From NCBI RefSeq assembly GCF_041355105.1, contig NZ_JBFUPK010000002.1, forward strand, positions 936,037-1,000,036: 64,000 bases of DNA, in the 5' to 3' direction. The stretch is from Terriglobus sp. RCC_193. Lineage in GTDB: Bacteria > Acidobacteriota > Terriglobia > Terriglobales > Acidobacteriaceae. Numbering within the stretch: the stretch's first letter is position 1; every line of letters starts with the position of its first letter. A program made the position numbers and the translations under genes. This document shows positions 51,829 to 62,600 of the stretch, in pieces. The notes under the pieces are model-generated. The model made no database searches and was not told the origin of the DNA. It worked only from the letters and a program-made list of their open reading frames with translations.

Positions 51829-53190
51829 TTAAGGCAATGCGCCCGCCTCGGCGGGCGTTTTTGCTGCGCGTCGAATCCATGCGGATAGAAGAACGACAGA
51901 AGCCGTGATCAATGCGCAGGTGAGTCCTATCCACAGCCCCAGCACACCAAGATGAAAGTGGAAGCAAAGCACCGCACCGAGCGGCAGACCCACAATGTAA
52001 TAGCTGCACAGATGCGACCACAGCGCGGTTTTGGTATCGCCCAGACCGCGCAGCGCTCCGCTGGAAACGATTTGTATGCCGTCAAAGACAGCGAATGCGG
52101 CTGCCGTCACGAACAAAGGAAGGGCTGTGCGTGTGACTGCGGCGTCATGCGTATACATGGACACTAATGCACGCGGAACGCTGAGGAACGTCAGCGACAC
52201 AAGCGTCATAAAGCAGATGCCGAGAAGTAGTGAAAACATGCCGGAACGACGCGCCTTTTGCCAGTCTTTTGCTCCCACGGCATGTCCGACTGCGATGGAC
52301 GCCGCGGAACTGATGCCAAGCGGCACCATGAACGCCAGTGCTGCATAATTCAGTGCAATCTCATGCGCAGCCAGTGCGACAGGCGACAGTGTTCCTGCAA
52401 GCACTGCGGTTGCGCCGAATGCGCCGACCTCCAATACGAACTGTCCTGCTGCGGGCAAACCGAGGCGTAATAGTTCGCGTATTTCACGCATCACTGGCTT
52501 TGCCCAATGTTCGAACAATGGATGGCCGCGTTTGCGTTCATAGCGCCATGCAAATGCGAAGAGCGAAACGGCCATGACCACGCGCGAAAAGACTGTGGAT
52601 AGTGCTGATCCGGCGACACCCATTGCTGGTATGCCGAAGTGTCCGTAGATGAGGACTTCGTTACCGGCCCAGTTCAGCAGATTGGCCGCAAGAAAGGTCA
52701 GTGTGATCACACGTACTTCGCCTACTGCCTGCAGGTAACGTCGCGCGGCTGCATAAAGCAGTAAGGGCAACGTGCTGAGCAATAACACGTGCAGATAGGT
52801 GAGCGTAGGAACAATCAACTCTGTTGCAACACCAAAGTGCGGCAGCCCAAGCCCTACACAGAATGCAACGAGCATCAGCAGAGGGGTAGCAACCAGCGCG
52901 ATGTAGACGGCCTGCGCCATCCAACGATGACAGGCATCGTAATCGCCGCGTCCATAGGCTTGCGAGACGACAGTGTCCAGGCCCATCATCAGGCCAAGGC
53001 CAAAGAGCGAGGGCGCATAAAACAACACATTGCCCAGCGCGACGGAACCAATGGCAACAGGGCCAAGACGGCCCACCATCATCACGTCAACAATGCCTTG
53101 CAACATCCAGCCCAGTTCCGCAAGAACCACTGGCCATGCAAGCTGCAACATGGAACGAAACTCGGCGCGCCATTGTGTCCGATCGGGCAT
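51829..53190 (-). CDS. MATE-family multidrug/toxin efflux transporter
   Basis: A 453-aa inner-membrane antiporter with the twelve-span, two-lobed MATE arrangement of pseudo-symmetric halves. The first span holds LQLAWPVVLAELGWMLQGIVDVMMVGRLGPVAIGS, matching the DinF/NorM start, and GLGLMMGLDTVVSQAYGRGD is the conserved loop after spans 2-3. In the second half LPAAGQFVLEVGAFG and ISSAASIAVGHAVGA correspond. These pumps exchange cationic drugs or metabolites for H+ or Na+. The start could also be 53211; neither candidate has a Shine-Dalgarno. The C-terminus overlaps the opposing PLC terminator. Confidence 0.93.
   Translation of the reverse strand: MPDRTQWRAEFRSMLQLAWPVVLAELGWMLQGIVDVMMVGRLGPVAIGSVALGNVLFYAPSLFGLGLMMGLDTVVSQAYGRGDYDACHRWMAQAVYIALVATPLLMLVAFCVGLGLPHFGVATELIVPTLTYLHVLLLSTLPLLLYAAARRYLQAVGEVRVITLTFLAANLLNWAGNEVLIYGHFGIPAMGVAGSALSTVFSRVVMAVSLFAFAWRYERKRGHPLFEHWAKPVMREIRELLRLGLPAAGQFVLEVGAFGATAVLAGTLSPVALAAHEIALNYAALAFMVPLGISSAASIAVGHAVGAKDWQKARRSGMFSLLLGICFMTLVSLTFLSVPRALVSMYTHDAAVTRTALPLFVTAAAFAVFDGIQIVSSGALRGLGDTKTALWSHLCSYYIVGLPLGAVLCFHFHLGVLGLWIGLTCALITASVVLLSAWIRRAAKTPAEAGALP
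51840..51862 (+). terminator. Intrinsic terminator of the PLC gene, inside the MATE coding end
   Basis: CGCCCGC (51840-51846) and GCGGGCG (51851-51857) pair around CTCG, followed by TTTTT (51858-51862). The hairpin doubles as the last codons of the convergent MATE gene, which ends at 51829. Confidence 0.88.
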
Positions 53191-53269
53191 TCGGACATTG
53201 TAGCGATTCAACGCGTCGCATTTCTTCAGAGGTACTTTGCTGGACGATGAAGCGTGGGCTCCAATGCTG

Positions 53270-53309
53270 CAAAAGAAACGGGCTTCGAGGAAGATATGCC
53301 TCGAAGCCC
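53270..53309 (-). terminator. Intrinsic terminator of receptor 4
   Basis: GGGCTTCGAGG (53280-53290) and CCTCGAAGCCC (53299-53309) form a perfect 11-bp stem; on the minus strand GTTTCTTTTGC follows. It lies 24 nt beyond the receptor stop. Confidence 0.9.
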
Positions 53310-53332
53310 ATTTCCATTTTGTAGTCGTGTCG

Positions 53333-56300
53333 TTAGAACTCGTACTTGAGTGCGAACTGCACGGTGCGCGGTAGATACGTAGGCAATGTGGATGTGAGTT
53401 GTCCGAACGTAGCTGTTGTACCCAGCGACGAAGTTGGGTTTGAGAAGCTGGTCTGATTGGCTATGTTGAACGCTTCCACGCGGAATTGCAGTTTCGTTTC
53501 ACGCCACACGGGAAAGTCTTTGAATAAGGACATATCCCAGTGGCGATAGTGCGGTCCGTGATATTGGTTACGGTGTTCATTGCCAATCGTTCCGGATGGC
53601 TGCGCCGCGAATGCAGCCGCAGAGAAGAACTGCGGATTGATTGCGTTGCCGCCTACGGGACGCTGAATGTTCTTGAATGGGTCGCTCAGTACATTCGGGC
53701 GATCGGCAGAACCACCGGGGCTGGTGTTGCTGATGTTAGAAGCGTTGAGGATGGTGAAGGGAAGCCCTGTTGACCACAAGTTGAGCACGTTCAGGTGCCA
53801 GCCGCCTTCCACAAGTCCACGGAAACCGCTGGCACCCTTGCCGAAGGGCAACTCATAGTTACCCGTCACCACAACGCGATTACGTGTATCCAGATCGCCG
53901 TTGCCATAGTCGTCGACGTTCTGCGTGGCCAGAATCTGACCCACACCGTTGCCGCTCTGGCCGTTGACGTTTGGTGCGTTGTCCAGCAGATGAGCCCACG
54001 TGGTGTTCACGGCAAAACCCAATCCGTTGGAGAAGCGTCGTTCAAAGGTAGCCTGCAGTGAGTGGTAGCTTGACGCGCCAGCGCTATAGGTCTGCGCGAT
54101 GGTGGTGACGCCGGGCAGTGTGGAGTACCAGCGGCGAAGCGTCTGGCTGCCGGTGGTATTCAGTGGTGCGCGGTTGATGTCAAAGCCTGTGGAGAGGTGG
54201 CGTCCAAGTGCTCCCACATAGGCCACGGTTAGAGCATTTCCTTTGAAGTCCTTCTGTACGACCAGGTTGAACTGCTCAAGGTACCCCGAGCCAAATCCCT
54301 TGTCCACTGTGGCGGGGATGGATCCTACAAGTGCACCTTGTGCTGTGCTTGGATTTCGATTCGGCAGCGGCATGCCTTGTGCAAAACGCACGAAGTTCGA
54401 ATTGCAACCACTGGTGCCTGCTGCTGCCTGCACGGAAGAACAATTGCCATAGATGGAGATGTTCGGTGTGTTCTTCAGGTTGGTGGGCGACTCGTAGTTG
54501 CTGGCAAAGAACGCAAGTCCAAATCCACCGCGAATAACAAGGCTTGGCGTCGGGTTGTATGCGAAGCCGATGCGCGGGGCTGCGTTTGAGTAATCCGTCT
54601 TTACGCCTGCTGTGCGACCTACTCCATTAACGCCGGCCTGAATGATGCAGACACACGAAGGATCGAAGTTGGAGATGTGGTTGTTCTTCTCTGTGAAGGG
54701 TGTGAATACGTCGTAGCGCAGCCCGAGATTCAGCGTGAGATTGCTGGCCACATGCCAGTCATCCTGGAAGTACACACTGGGTTCCCATGTCTGGTAATAC
54801 GGCGGATACAGATTGTTATTGCGTGTCGCCGCAGAGAAGATACCTTCCAGCAGCCCCGGTCCACCCATACGGAAGGTCCATCCACCTTCGCCCTGGTTGT
54901 CCTGCAGATTCAGCGCAACGCGACGAATGAGCGCAGCACCCATGCGGAAGGAGTGATTGCCACGGTTGTAAATCACCTGTCCGTTGATCTGGTAGGTGTT
55001 GTCTTTGTCCTGCAGTGGAACGAAGTTGCCGCCGCCACCCAGGCCGGTCAGGCCTGTGGGTGTAGCGACTGCAAGGCTCGATGTCAGTTGGCTAATGTTT
55101 ACGTTGGCCTGTCCGAACTTCGCATTGGGATTCACGCCATAGTTCAGTGGATACGATGCGTTGTTGATATAGGTCCATGCAGCGCCCAGCGTGGTGAGCA
55201 GGTTTGGCGTGAAGGTATGTGTATAGATCAGCGCTGCATTCCGTGCGAGCTGCGGCGATGTGCCGAAGCCGTTGCCTGTCTGCGGATCGACAGGGAATCC
55301 ATTCGCGTTGGAGATGGGCAAAGCACCCGGCGACACGGTGTACACATCGTTGATGATGTACTTCGCGAAGAGCAGATTGCTGGGGTTGAAGTGATAGTCC
55401 ACACGCACGTCGTACACAGTGGAGTATTGCTCTGCGTTGCGGACGCCCACGTAACCATTGGTGCCGCTGTTGGGTGCGGGATAAAGCTTGAAGTACGCCA
55501 GGCCCGCGGTGTCGATGAAACCAGTGGGAATTTTGTTGCCGGGAACAGGCGTGCGCAGGTATTGCGATGTTCCGGCGTAGCCATTGAGGCCGGTGATGTG
55601 GGTGGGATCGGGGTCGTAGACGCAGCCGGTGGTCTGGCTCTGCGTGGGGTCGGCGACGCTGGCGGCGATAGTGGCACAGTTGGCAGGAATCACATCAGAG
55701 AAGTCGCCAGGATGCTGCTGTTGATACAGCGTGGGAACCGTCAGTGAAGACGGCAGGCCGCCTTTGATCTGGCGGAAGAATTCCGCATCGCCATGGAAGA
55801 ACGCCTTGTCCTTGAAGATGGGACCGCCGAGGCTGCCGCCGAACTGGTTCTGTCGCAGCTTCGGGTTTACCGGATGCGCTGAGCCAAACTGATAGGGATA
55901 CGCATTCAGCTTGTCGTTGCGGAAAAACTCGTACAACGTTCCGTGAAAGTTGTTCGTGCCGCTCTTGGTGATGACGTTTACCACCGCGCCAGCCGCGCGG
56001 CCAATATCCGCGGAGAACGTGTTAGTAACCACACGCACTTCCTGAATGGAATCAATGCTGGGGCGTACGCCGATGGTGGCAATGACGCGTTCGTTGTTAT
56101 CCAGTCCATCCACCATCTGGTCATTCAGAGTTTCTGATTGGCCGTTCATGGAGATGGAGGAACTGGGGCGACGATCGTCCGGGCGTGTGCCGCTGTTGAT
56201 GCTGTTCGGCGCGGCTTCTGTTGCGCCCGGCGTGATCTGCACCAGGTTGATGTAATTGCGTCCATTCAGCGGCAGGTCCTGCACGGCTCGCTGCGTCACA

Positions 56301-56773
56301 TTGGAACCGATCGTGGAACTGTCCGTCTGGAGAACAGGAGCGGTTGTTGTGATCTCCACGGTTTCACTGGCAGCGCCAATGGCCAGTGCGGCGTCCGTGC
56401 GGCGGCGGTCACCTGCAGAGACGGCAAGGTTGGGAAGGCTCGCCGTTTGGAACCCCGGCATCTTAATGGTGACGGAGTAGGTCCCCGGGTTCAGATTCGG
56501 TGCTGTGTACGCGCCGGAGTCCGTGGTTTGCGTAACGACAGAGACATTGGTTTGCGTGTTGGTGACGGTGACTTGTGCCTTGGGCACGGACGCGCCGCTC
56601 GGGTCGGTCACATTGCCCAGAATGGTGGCAGTGGTGTCCTGTGCCCATCCCGGTAACGACATTGCAGCAGCGCACAGTACAAGAAGAACCATGCGCACGG
56701 TGGACAGAATCCAGCTCCTGCCGCTTCTCTTTTTCGACCCCTTGCCTGCAGAGTCTTTGCGTACAACGTTCAT
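53333..56773 (-). CDS. Oar-like TonB-dependent receptor 4
   Basis: A 1146-aa outer-membrane receptor with a long basic pre-signal region ([20 protein letters not shown]), a signal helix ([24 protein letters not shown]), a CarboxypepD_reg domain ([20 protein letters not shown]), a plug with [21 protein letters not shown], and a barrel ending in VQFALKYEF. It is paralogous to receptor 2. The start at 56773 is supported by GAGG 6 nt upstream; a GTG four codons earlier would place that GAGG inside the gene. The GH43 gene lies 148 nt upstream on the same strand, a candidate carbohydrate-uptake pairing. Confidence 0.9.
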   Translation of the reverse strand: MNVVRKDSAGKGSKKRSGRSWILSTVRMVLLVLCAAAMSLPGWAQDTTATILGNVTDPSGASVPKAQVTVTNTQTNVSVVTQTTDSGAYTAPNLNPGTYSVTIKMPGFQTASLPNLAVSAGDRRRTDAALAIGAASETVEITTTAPVLQTDSSTIGSNVTQRAVQDLPLNGRNYINLVQITPGATEAAPNSINSGTRPDDRRPSSSISMNGQSETLNDQMVDGLDNNERVIATIGVRPSIDSIQEVRVVTNTFSADIGRAAGAVVNVITKSGTNNFHGTLYEFFRNDKLNAYPYQFGSAHPVNPKLRQNQFGGSLGGPIFKDKAFFHGDAEFFRQIKGGLPSSLTVPTLYQQQHPGDFSDVIPANCATIAASVADPTQSQTTGCVYDPDPTHITGLNGYAGTSQYLRTPVPGNKIPTGFIDTAGLAYFKLYPAPNSGTNGYVGVRNAEQYSTVYDVRVDYHFNPSNLLFAKYIINDVYTVSPGALPISNANGFPVDPQTGNGFGTSPQLARNAALIYTHTFTPNLLTTLGAAWTYINNASYPLNYGVNPNAKFGQANVNISQLTSSLAVATPTGLTGLGGGGNFVPLQDKDNTYQINGQVIYNRGNHSFRMGAALIRRVALNLQDNQGEGGWTFRMGGPGLLEGIFSAATRNNNLYPPYYQTWEPSVYFQDDWHVASNLTLNLGLRYDVFTPFTEKNNHISNFDPSCVCIIQAGVNGVGRTAGVKTDYSNAAPRIGFAYNPTPSLVIRGGFGLAFFASNYESPTNLKNTPNISIYGNCSSVQAAAGTSGCNSNFVRFAQGMPLPNRNPSTAQGALVGSIPATVDKGFGSGYLEQFNLVVQKDFKGNALTVAYVGALGRHLSTGFDINRAPLNTTGSQTLRRWYSTLPGVTTIAQTYSAGASSYHSLQATFERRFSNGLGFAVNTTWAHLLDNAPNVNGQSGNGVGQILATQNVDDYGNGDLDTRNRVVVTGNYELPFGKGASGFRGLVEGGWHLNVLNLWSTGLPFTILNASNISNTSPGGSADRPNVLSDPFKNIQRPVGGNAINPQFFSAAAFAAQPSGTIGNEHRNQYHGPHYRHWDMSLFKDFPVWRETKLQFRVEAFNIANQTSFSNPTSSLGTTATFGQLTSTLPTYLPRTVQFALKYEF

Positions 56774-56921
56774 GATTGGCCTCACAGCGCGTAGGCTTCG
56801 CGCGCGTGCCGGGCATCATAGGGTTGCATTTCAAAAAAGATCAAGTGTATTCGACAGGAAATAGTCCCGCATCTTTGAGGGGCGGGATGACTGCAAAATC
56901 ACAGTAGCTATCGAGCGGGGA

Positions 56922-57986
56922 CTAAGGTGTCTCTACATTCTTATGCAAGAGGGGAACGGCCCCAGGACCATCCTTGGTCATTGTTACCGGTTCGATATTT
57001 CCGTTCTTATCGAAGCGCATGGGATCGATGGCCATCACGCGTTGATTGCGATCTGCGGTGCCAAGCGGATGGCGATGGTAGACGATGTACCAGTTGTCCG
57101 TGTTCGGAATGCGAACCACGGAATGATGTCCAGGCCCATTTGCAATCGTTGGATCGGTGGAAAGGATTTTCCCCGCAGGTGTGAAGGGACCAGTGGGGCT
57201 TGTGCTCTTTGCGTAGGCAACGCCATAGGTGCTGTTACCCCAGTCGCCCTCGGACCACATGAAGTAATACACACCGTTACGTTTGATCATGAACGGGCCT
57301 TCGGTATAGTGCGTGGGCGTGATCTCTTTGTAGAGCGTGCCATCGGACATGGGAATGACATGTGTCAGATCGCTGGATAGTTTTGCTACATTGCAGTGAC
57401 CCTGGCCGCCGTAATAGAGATAGACCGAGCCATCGTCATCTTGAAAGGCCATCGGATCGATGGGTTGCGCACCGTTCTGGAATGCGCCGATGAGCGGCTT
57501 GCCCAGCGCATCCTTGAATGGGCCACCGGGCTTGTTGCTGACAGCAACGCCAATGCCACCGGGGAAGGTATCCGTCTTCTGGATATCGTTCGCTGCGAAG
57601 AAGAGGTAGTACTTTCCATTGCGATAGATTGCGGACGGCGCCCACACCGCGTACGCGGCCCACGATACATTCCTCACACTGAGTACCTGCGGATGCTTCG
57701 TCCAATGCACCAGGTCTGGCGACGAAAATGCATCCAGCGATGTCTGTGAGAGGTAAGCCTTATGCACGACGTGCTGCTTGCGCAGCTTTGTTTGCTGTGT
57801 GTTGAAGCGGCTCTCATCGCTCTGCTCACCGGTGTTGGAAGAAGTTGGGTAGATCCAATACTGGTGATCGAAGACGCGAATCTCCGGATCGGCGTAATAG
57901 CCTTGTGATGAAAGATTCGCCGTAGCCTGCGCGAAGCAGGGAATGGAAACAAGAACGGCAGAGAGCAATGTGAAAAGGCGCTTCAT
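56922..57986 (-). CDS. Secreted glycoside hydrolase family 43 enzyme
   Basis: A 354-aa secreted five-bladed beta-propeller glycosidase with a signal peptide (MKRLFTLLSAVLVSIPCFAQ). GH43 hallmarks are YYADPEIRVFD (catalytic base Asp), AVWAPSAIYRNGKYYLFFA, DPMAFQDDDGSVYLYYGG (pKa-modulating Asp) and HYTEGPFMIKRNGVYYFMWSEG (general acid Glu). Known activities are alpha-L-arabinofuranosidase, beta-xylosidase or galactan hydrolysis, always with inversion; the specificity cannot be fixed here. It lies upstream of receptor 4 on the same strand and just downstream of the Y-family polymerase (30-nt gap), which is probably coincidental. Confidence 0.9.
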   Translation of the reverse strand: MKRLFTLLSAVLVSIPCFAQATANLSSQGYYADPEIRVFDHQYWIYPTSSNTGEQSDESRFNTQQTKLRKQHVVHKAYLSQTSLDAFSSPDLVHWTKHPQVLSVRNVSWAAYAVWAPSAIYRNGKYYLFFAANDIQKTDTFPGGIGVAVSNKPGGPFKDALGKPLIGAFQNGAQPIDPMAFQDDDGSVYLYYGGQGHCNVAKLSSDLTHVIPMSDGTLYKEITPTHYTEGPFMIKRNGVYYFMWSEGDWGNSTYGVAYAKSTSPTGPFTPAGKILSTDPTIANGPGHHSVVRIPNTDNWYIVYHRHPLGTADRNQRVMAIDPMRFDKNGNIEPVTMTKDGPGAVPLLHKNVETP

Positions 57987-58016
57987 GTCTGAGCATGAGG
58001 CTACTGCAATTGCTGC

Positions 58017-59366
58017 TTACATGTAATCCACGCCGTACTGCACGGGAATCTGGGTGAACGCAATGCGAGTTGGCGCGCTTTCCTTTGCCGGCAACATGCC
58101 TGCGAAATGCAACGTGGTGTGACCGTATTTTAGGTTCAACTTATCCAGTGTGCGGCTTAGCTCATTGCGATTGTCTGGATCGGCGAACAGCGTGGGTTGC
58201 TGTTCGTCTTCGTGAATCAGGCGGTTTAATGTAACGCCGATGAAGAAGGGGCGTTGATATTCCGGGCCGGTGGGTTGTTGCTGCCACAGCTTCTGCAACA
58301 TCTCCAGCAGCGTGAGCGTGTCCTGGCAGGTGGGGAAACGTGCCTCCATGCCCCATCCATCGTGCTTGATGCCGCTCTGGTGATGGCGAACTTTGTTCTT
58401 CTGTTCCGCCTGCTCACGATTCAACTGATAACGGATGGTCAGTGCGAGCGAGCCAGCGCACATTTTTTCCATGCGCAGACGCATGGCAGCTTTGTGCAGC
58501 AGCTTGTGCGCAATGGCCCATGCACCCTGCGGATTGCGGTGCTCCGGCCCCAGCACATGCGAATGCCCCAGCGACTTCTGCATCTCGTTGGGCAGTGGCG
58601 CGCCATCGTCTCCGGTATTGTGTCCACGCAACCAGTGATAGAGGCGGTCCCCCCACACGGAGTTCCACAGGTTGTGCATCCCCTCGCGGTTCAGATCCAG
58701 CAACTGCGCCATGGTGGTGATGCCTTTGCGATGAAGCATCTGCTCCGTGCGTGCGCCCACACCGGGAAGATCGCGTAGTTCCAGGTGAACGAGCGCCCGC
58801 GGCAGCTGCGACGGCAGCAGACCGATGAGGCCGTCGGGCTTCTGCATATCGCTGGCAATCTTTGCCAAATAACGGTTGGGTGCCATACCAATGGAACAGC
58901 GAAGCGTCTTGCCCACGTCGTCGCGGATGGCCTGTTTGATATCGAGAGCGATCTGGCGTGCGCGCGATGGCTCCTGTTCGCGGCCAATCAACTGGCAGGC
59001 TACCTCATCAATGGAAGGCACATGCGCGACGGGGCAAATGCGCTCCACTGCGTCATGAATCTTGTGGGAGAACTCGGCGTAACTGGAGTGGTCGCCCTCC
59101 ACCAGGATGATGTCCGGGCAGATGCGTTTCATGTCCGCGACGCGCGTGCCAGTCTTAATGCCAAGGGCCTTCGCCTCATAGCTGGCCGCAATGGCAACCG
59201 TGGTATCGGCAAAGGTGGGAACAACGGCAATCGGACGGTCGCGATACTCCGGATGCAGCTCCTGCTCCACCGAGGCGAAGAAGCTGTTCAGATCCACATG
59301 CAGGAATCCGAAGCGGTCCGGAAGATCGCTCAGTTGCGGATTGAGAAATGGATCGGGCAAATCCAT
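58017..59366 (-). CDS. Y-family translesion DNA polymerase (Pol IV-like)
   Basis: A 449-aa error-prone polymerase that copies past DNA lesions. The catalytic acids are intact: Asp25 in HVDLNSFFASVEQ, and Asp120-Glu121 in PSIDE, which distinguishes it from the inactive ImuB group. Helix-hairpin-helix (LRDLPGVGARTEQML, about residues 197-211) and little-finger domains follow. QPTLF (residues 390-394) matches the beta-clamp-binding QxxLF motif. A GTTC-N7-GTTC direct repeat lies 20 nt upstream of the start, suggesting SOS control. It is not accompanied by imuA or dnaE2 here. The start ATG at 59364-59366 lacks a strong Shine-Dalgarno. Confidence 0.93.
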   Translation of the reverse strand: MDLPDPFLNPQLSDLPDRFGFLHVDLNSFFASVEQELHPEYRDRPIAVVPTFADTTVAIAASYEAKALGIKTGTRVADMKRICPDIILVEGDHSSYAEFSHKIHDAVERICPVAHVPSIDEVACQLIGREQEPSRARQIALDIKQAIRDDVGKTLRCSIGMAPNRYLAKIASDMQKPDGLIGLLPSQLPRALVHLELRDLPGVGARTEQMLHRKGITTMAQLLDLNREGMHNLWNSVWGDRLYHWLRGHNTGDDGAPLPNEMQKSLGHSHVLGPEHRNPQGAWAIAHKLLHKAAMRLRMEKMCAGSLALTIRYQLNREQAEQKNKVRHHQSGIKHDGWGMEARFPTCQDTLTLLEMLQKLWQQQPTGPEYQRPFFIGVTLNRLIHEDEQQPTLFADPDNRNELSRTLDKLNLKYGHTTLHFAGMLPAKESAPTRIAFTQIPVQYGVDYM

Positions 59367-59385
59367 AGAACCAGTTTACTGTTTT

Positions 59386-59400
59386 GTTCGCCTCTTGTTC
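59386..59400 (-). promoter_or_regulatory. LexA-like box (GTTC-N7-GTTC)
   Basis: GTTC occurs at 59386-59389 and 59397-59400 with exactly 7 nt between. This direct repeat matches the LexA operator known from Alphaproteobacteria, and here it sits 20 nt upstream of a translesion polymerase start. LexA itself is not encoded in the window, so the assignment rests on sequence and context only. Confidence 0.5.
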
Positions 59401-59528
59401 GCCAAGAAGAAGATTTTGAGCCTTTGCCAACTGCATTTACCGAGGCCAATCTCGGACGAATCTCAGAGCGGATGTTTCTGCGTAGTGAATAAAAAGTGAG
59501 AAAAGTAAAAAATCGGCGTTTCTTGGCG

Positions 59529-59557
59529 TTGACACGGTGGAAAAAGTAGGGCAATCT
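59529..59557 (+). promoter_or_regulatory. Sigma-70-type promoter of receptor 5
   Basis: TTGACA (59529-59534), a 17-nt spacer and CAATCT (59552-59557) give a good housekeeping promoter, with a leader of about 130 nt before the ATG at 59693. The rest of the 59367-59692 gap holds the LexA-like box and no gene. Confidence 0.6.
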
Positions 59558-59692
59558 AACGCAAACAAAGATCAATCAGAGTCTCGCTGCAGGCCGTTTG
59601 TCTGTGCCTTTTGGCGAGATTCCCTTTTTGCTGTACATCGCGCGGTGATTTTGACCTTCATCGGCTCCGCGTGTTTCAGGAGGCAGTACAAA

Positions 59693-62600
59693 ATGAAGAA
59701 GTTTTTGCTCACCGCACCGCTGGCTATGGTCTGCGTCGCGGCATATGGACAGGCCGTTTCCGTAAACGGCGGTGCCATTCAGGGAACCATCACCGACGCA
59801 TCGGGCGCAGCCATTTCGAGCGCAAGCGTCACTATCGTTAACGCTGGTACCAGCGCCACCAAGACCATCACCACGGATAAATCAGGCTTTTACAGCGTTG
59901 GTCCTCTGAATCCTGGTGACTACACAGTCACTGTGGCGGCTTCGGGTTTTCAGCAGCTGGAAGTGAAGACCGTTATTCGTACGGGTACTGCTACTTCCGG
60001 TACCTTCAAGCTCCAGGTTGGCCAGTCATCTGAGACGGTGGAAGTTACCGCTGGCGACATTCAGGTGAACACCGATCAGGCCGGCGTAAGCGACGTGATC
60101 ACGCGGGAGCAGGTGGAAGCTCTTCCGGTCAACGGCCGTAACTTCCTCGACCTCGCACAGATTGAGCCAGGCGTTCAGCTCCAGAACGGTACCAGCTTCG
60201 ATCCCACCAAATCCGGCTACACGGGCCTCTCTGTCAACGGTGTCTCTGGCCGTACCACCCGTATCATCCTTGACGGTTCGGACATTACTGACGAGTTCGT
60301 GGGAACCACCATCTTCAACGTGTCTTCGGGCGCGGTGAATGAGTTCCAGCTGAATCGTTCCACGCAGGACGTGTCCGGTGAAGTCACCTCGCAGGGCCAA
60401 GTGCTGGTTTCCACCCGCTCAGGCACCAACGCGATTCACGGCCAGGGCTTCTACCAGTTTCAGGATCAGCGCGCAGGTTACGCGAACCCGAACTATACCG
60501 CTCCGAACACGCCGCCGTACTTCCAGCGTAACCAGTTCGGTGGCAGCGTAGGCGGCCCCATCCTCAAGGACAAGCTGTTCTACTTCGGCAACGCCGAGCG
60601 TATTCAGCAGGTCAACGCGGCTCCTTCCAACCTGGGAACCCTCTTCAACTCGTCTAGCATCGCGACGTCTTTTCCGACGATTGCAGCGCCTTATCGCCAA
60701 ACCTATTCAACGATCCGCCTGGACTATCAGGGCCCCCTTGGCGGCCACTACTTTGCGCGTGGCAACTACAACGTGGATTCGTCGGTAACCGGTACCTACT
60801 ACTCGGTCTACCAGAACCGCGACAACACCTACGGCCTGGCCTTTGGAGCGGACTTCTCGCATGGTCGTCTGACCCACTCGTTCCGCGGCGGTTATGAGAA
60901 GTTCCATAACCTGATCGTGGACGCGACCGGAAGCAGCGTATATAACCCGCTCGGCGGTAAGGTCGCACTGACCTACACCGGCCAGATCGCATTTGGTCCC
61001 AATGCCAATGCACCTCAGGCGACCTACCAGTCCGACAAGCAGATGCGTTATGACGGCAGCTGGACTGTTGGTGCGCACAACATCCGCTTTGGTGGTGCGC
61101 TGAACCGTGTTCAGGCTGGTGCATATGCCGCGTTCTACAAGCTCGCTCCGCGTGTCACACTGACCGCGAACGCCCTGCTTGGTGGTACCGTAACGTCGAA
61201 CAACCCGCTGGGTGAAGGCTGCAACGGTGCTGTCACCACTACGACCTGCGCAAGTGATCCGGTCAACGGTTATAACCTCGTCGGTGGTTTCACCTTCTCC
61301 AACGGCTACGGTTATTCCACAGAACTTCCGGGATTCAATGCCCCGTATGGTGGTTCTGCTTCTTGGCGCGGTTCGGGCTACGTTTCGGATAGCTGGAAGG
61401 TTACCCCGAGTTTGAGCCTGGTTGCAGGTTTGCGTTACTCCATCGATACGAACCGTGAAAACAACGATATCGATCAGCCTACTTGTGCTGCGTATGCTTC
61501 GGGTAGCCCCTTCGCAACGTCGAATGCGGCCTATGTTTGTAACGGTAAGGCCAGCAACACCTACCTCTCGTCGCTCTGGGATTCCAGCCTGACCGGTAAG
61601 GTGAATCAGCCGACGAAGAACTTCGGACCGCAGGTTGGCTTCAACTACGCTCCGGGCAACCACAAGACCAGCTTGCGCGGCGGCTTTGGCGTGTTCTATG
61701 AGTCGGTTGTCTGGAACAACAGCTCCAACGCTCGTGGAAACATCCTGCCCGTGTACTACGGCTACTCGACGGTGACCTCGGTCTGTTCCGCGTATAGCAT
61801 TACCTATCCGGATGGCAGCATTGCTACCACCACACCGAGCGGTCAGGACTTGCAGACGTGGTGCAAGAACTCCACCGTATCGCAGGCCGCCGGCCAGATC
61901 GTGGCCATCGCTCAGAAATATCAGGCGATGTACACGCCCACCGCGAACCCCACCTATGTGGCAAACCGTCTGAGCGCTTCGGGTATCTACGGCCAGAACT
62001 ACAAGCAGCCGTACTCCCTGCAGTGGAACTTCGGTATCCAGCGTGAACTGTGGAAGGGGGCCGTCATCACTGCGGATTACATTCATAACTCCTCGCTGAA
62101 GATCGGCCAAACCATCGATCTCAACCACATCGGTGCAGCTCGTACCTTCAGCTCAGCAAATGCTCTGGCTGCAATCAACCGCGTGTCCGCTCTTGCCGCG
62201 ACCAAGGGAACCTGCGGAACGGCAACTACGGCTACCGCTTCGGCTGTGGTGCAGTGCATCATCACGGCGAATCCGACCTACACCATCAATACCTTTGCTG
62301 GTCAGGGTCTCGATACGGCGGCAAACTATACTGCGAGCACGAACTACAAGTACTCCAAGGGAACGGCCTCTTCGGTTACTCCGGCCGCCTTCCCTGGTCT
62401 GAATGCTGACCTTGGTTCGGGTGCCTTCATCCGTCCTACGGGGCGGTCTGGCTACGATGCTCTCCAGGTTGTGTACCGTCAGTCGCAGTCGCATCCCGCT
62501 CCTGGTATTGATCGTGCAAACTTCCAGGTGTCCTACAACCTCTCGCGTATCGTCTCGAACCTGAGCTCTTCTGACGAGTTCTTCTCCTCAGCTGCGTACG

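Noticed and set aside
54677-55747. 356-codon open frame antisense to receptor 4
   Set aside because: It is a shadow of the receptor's codon usage, with no domain, no start signal and no family-like composition; similar shadows lie opposite every receptor.
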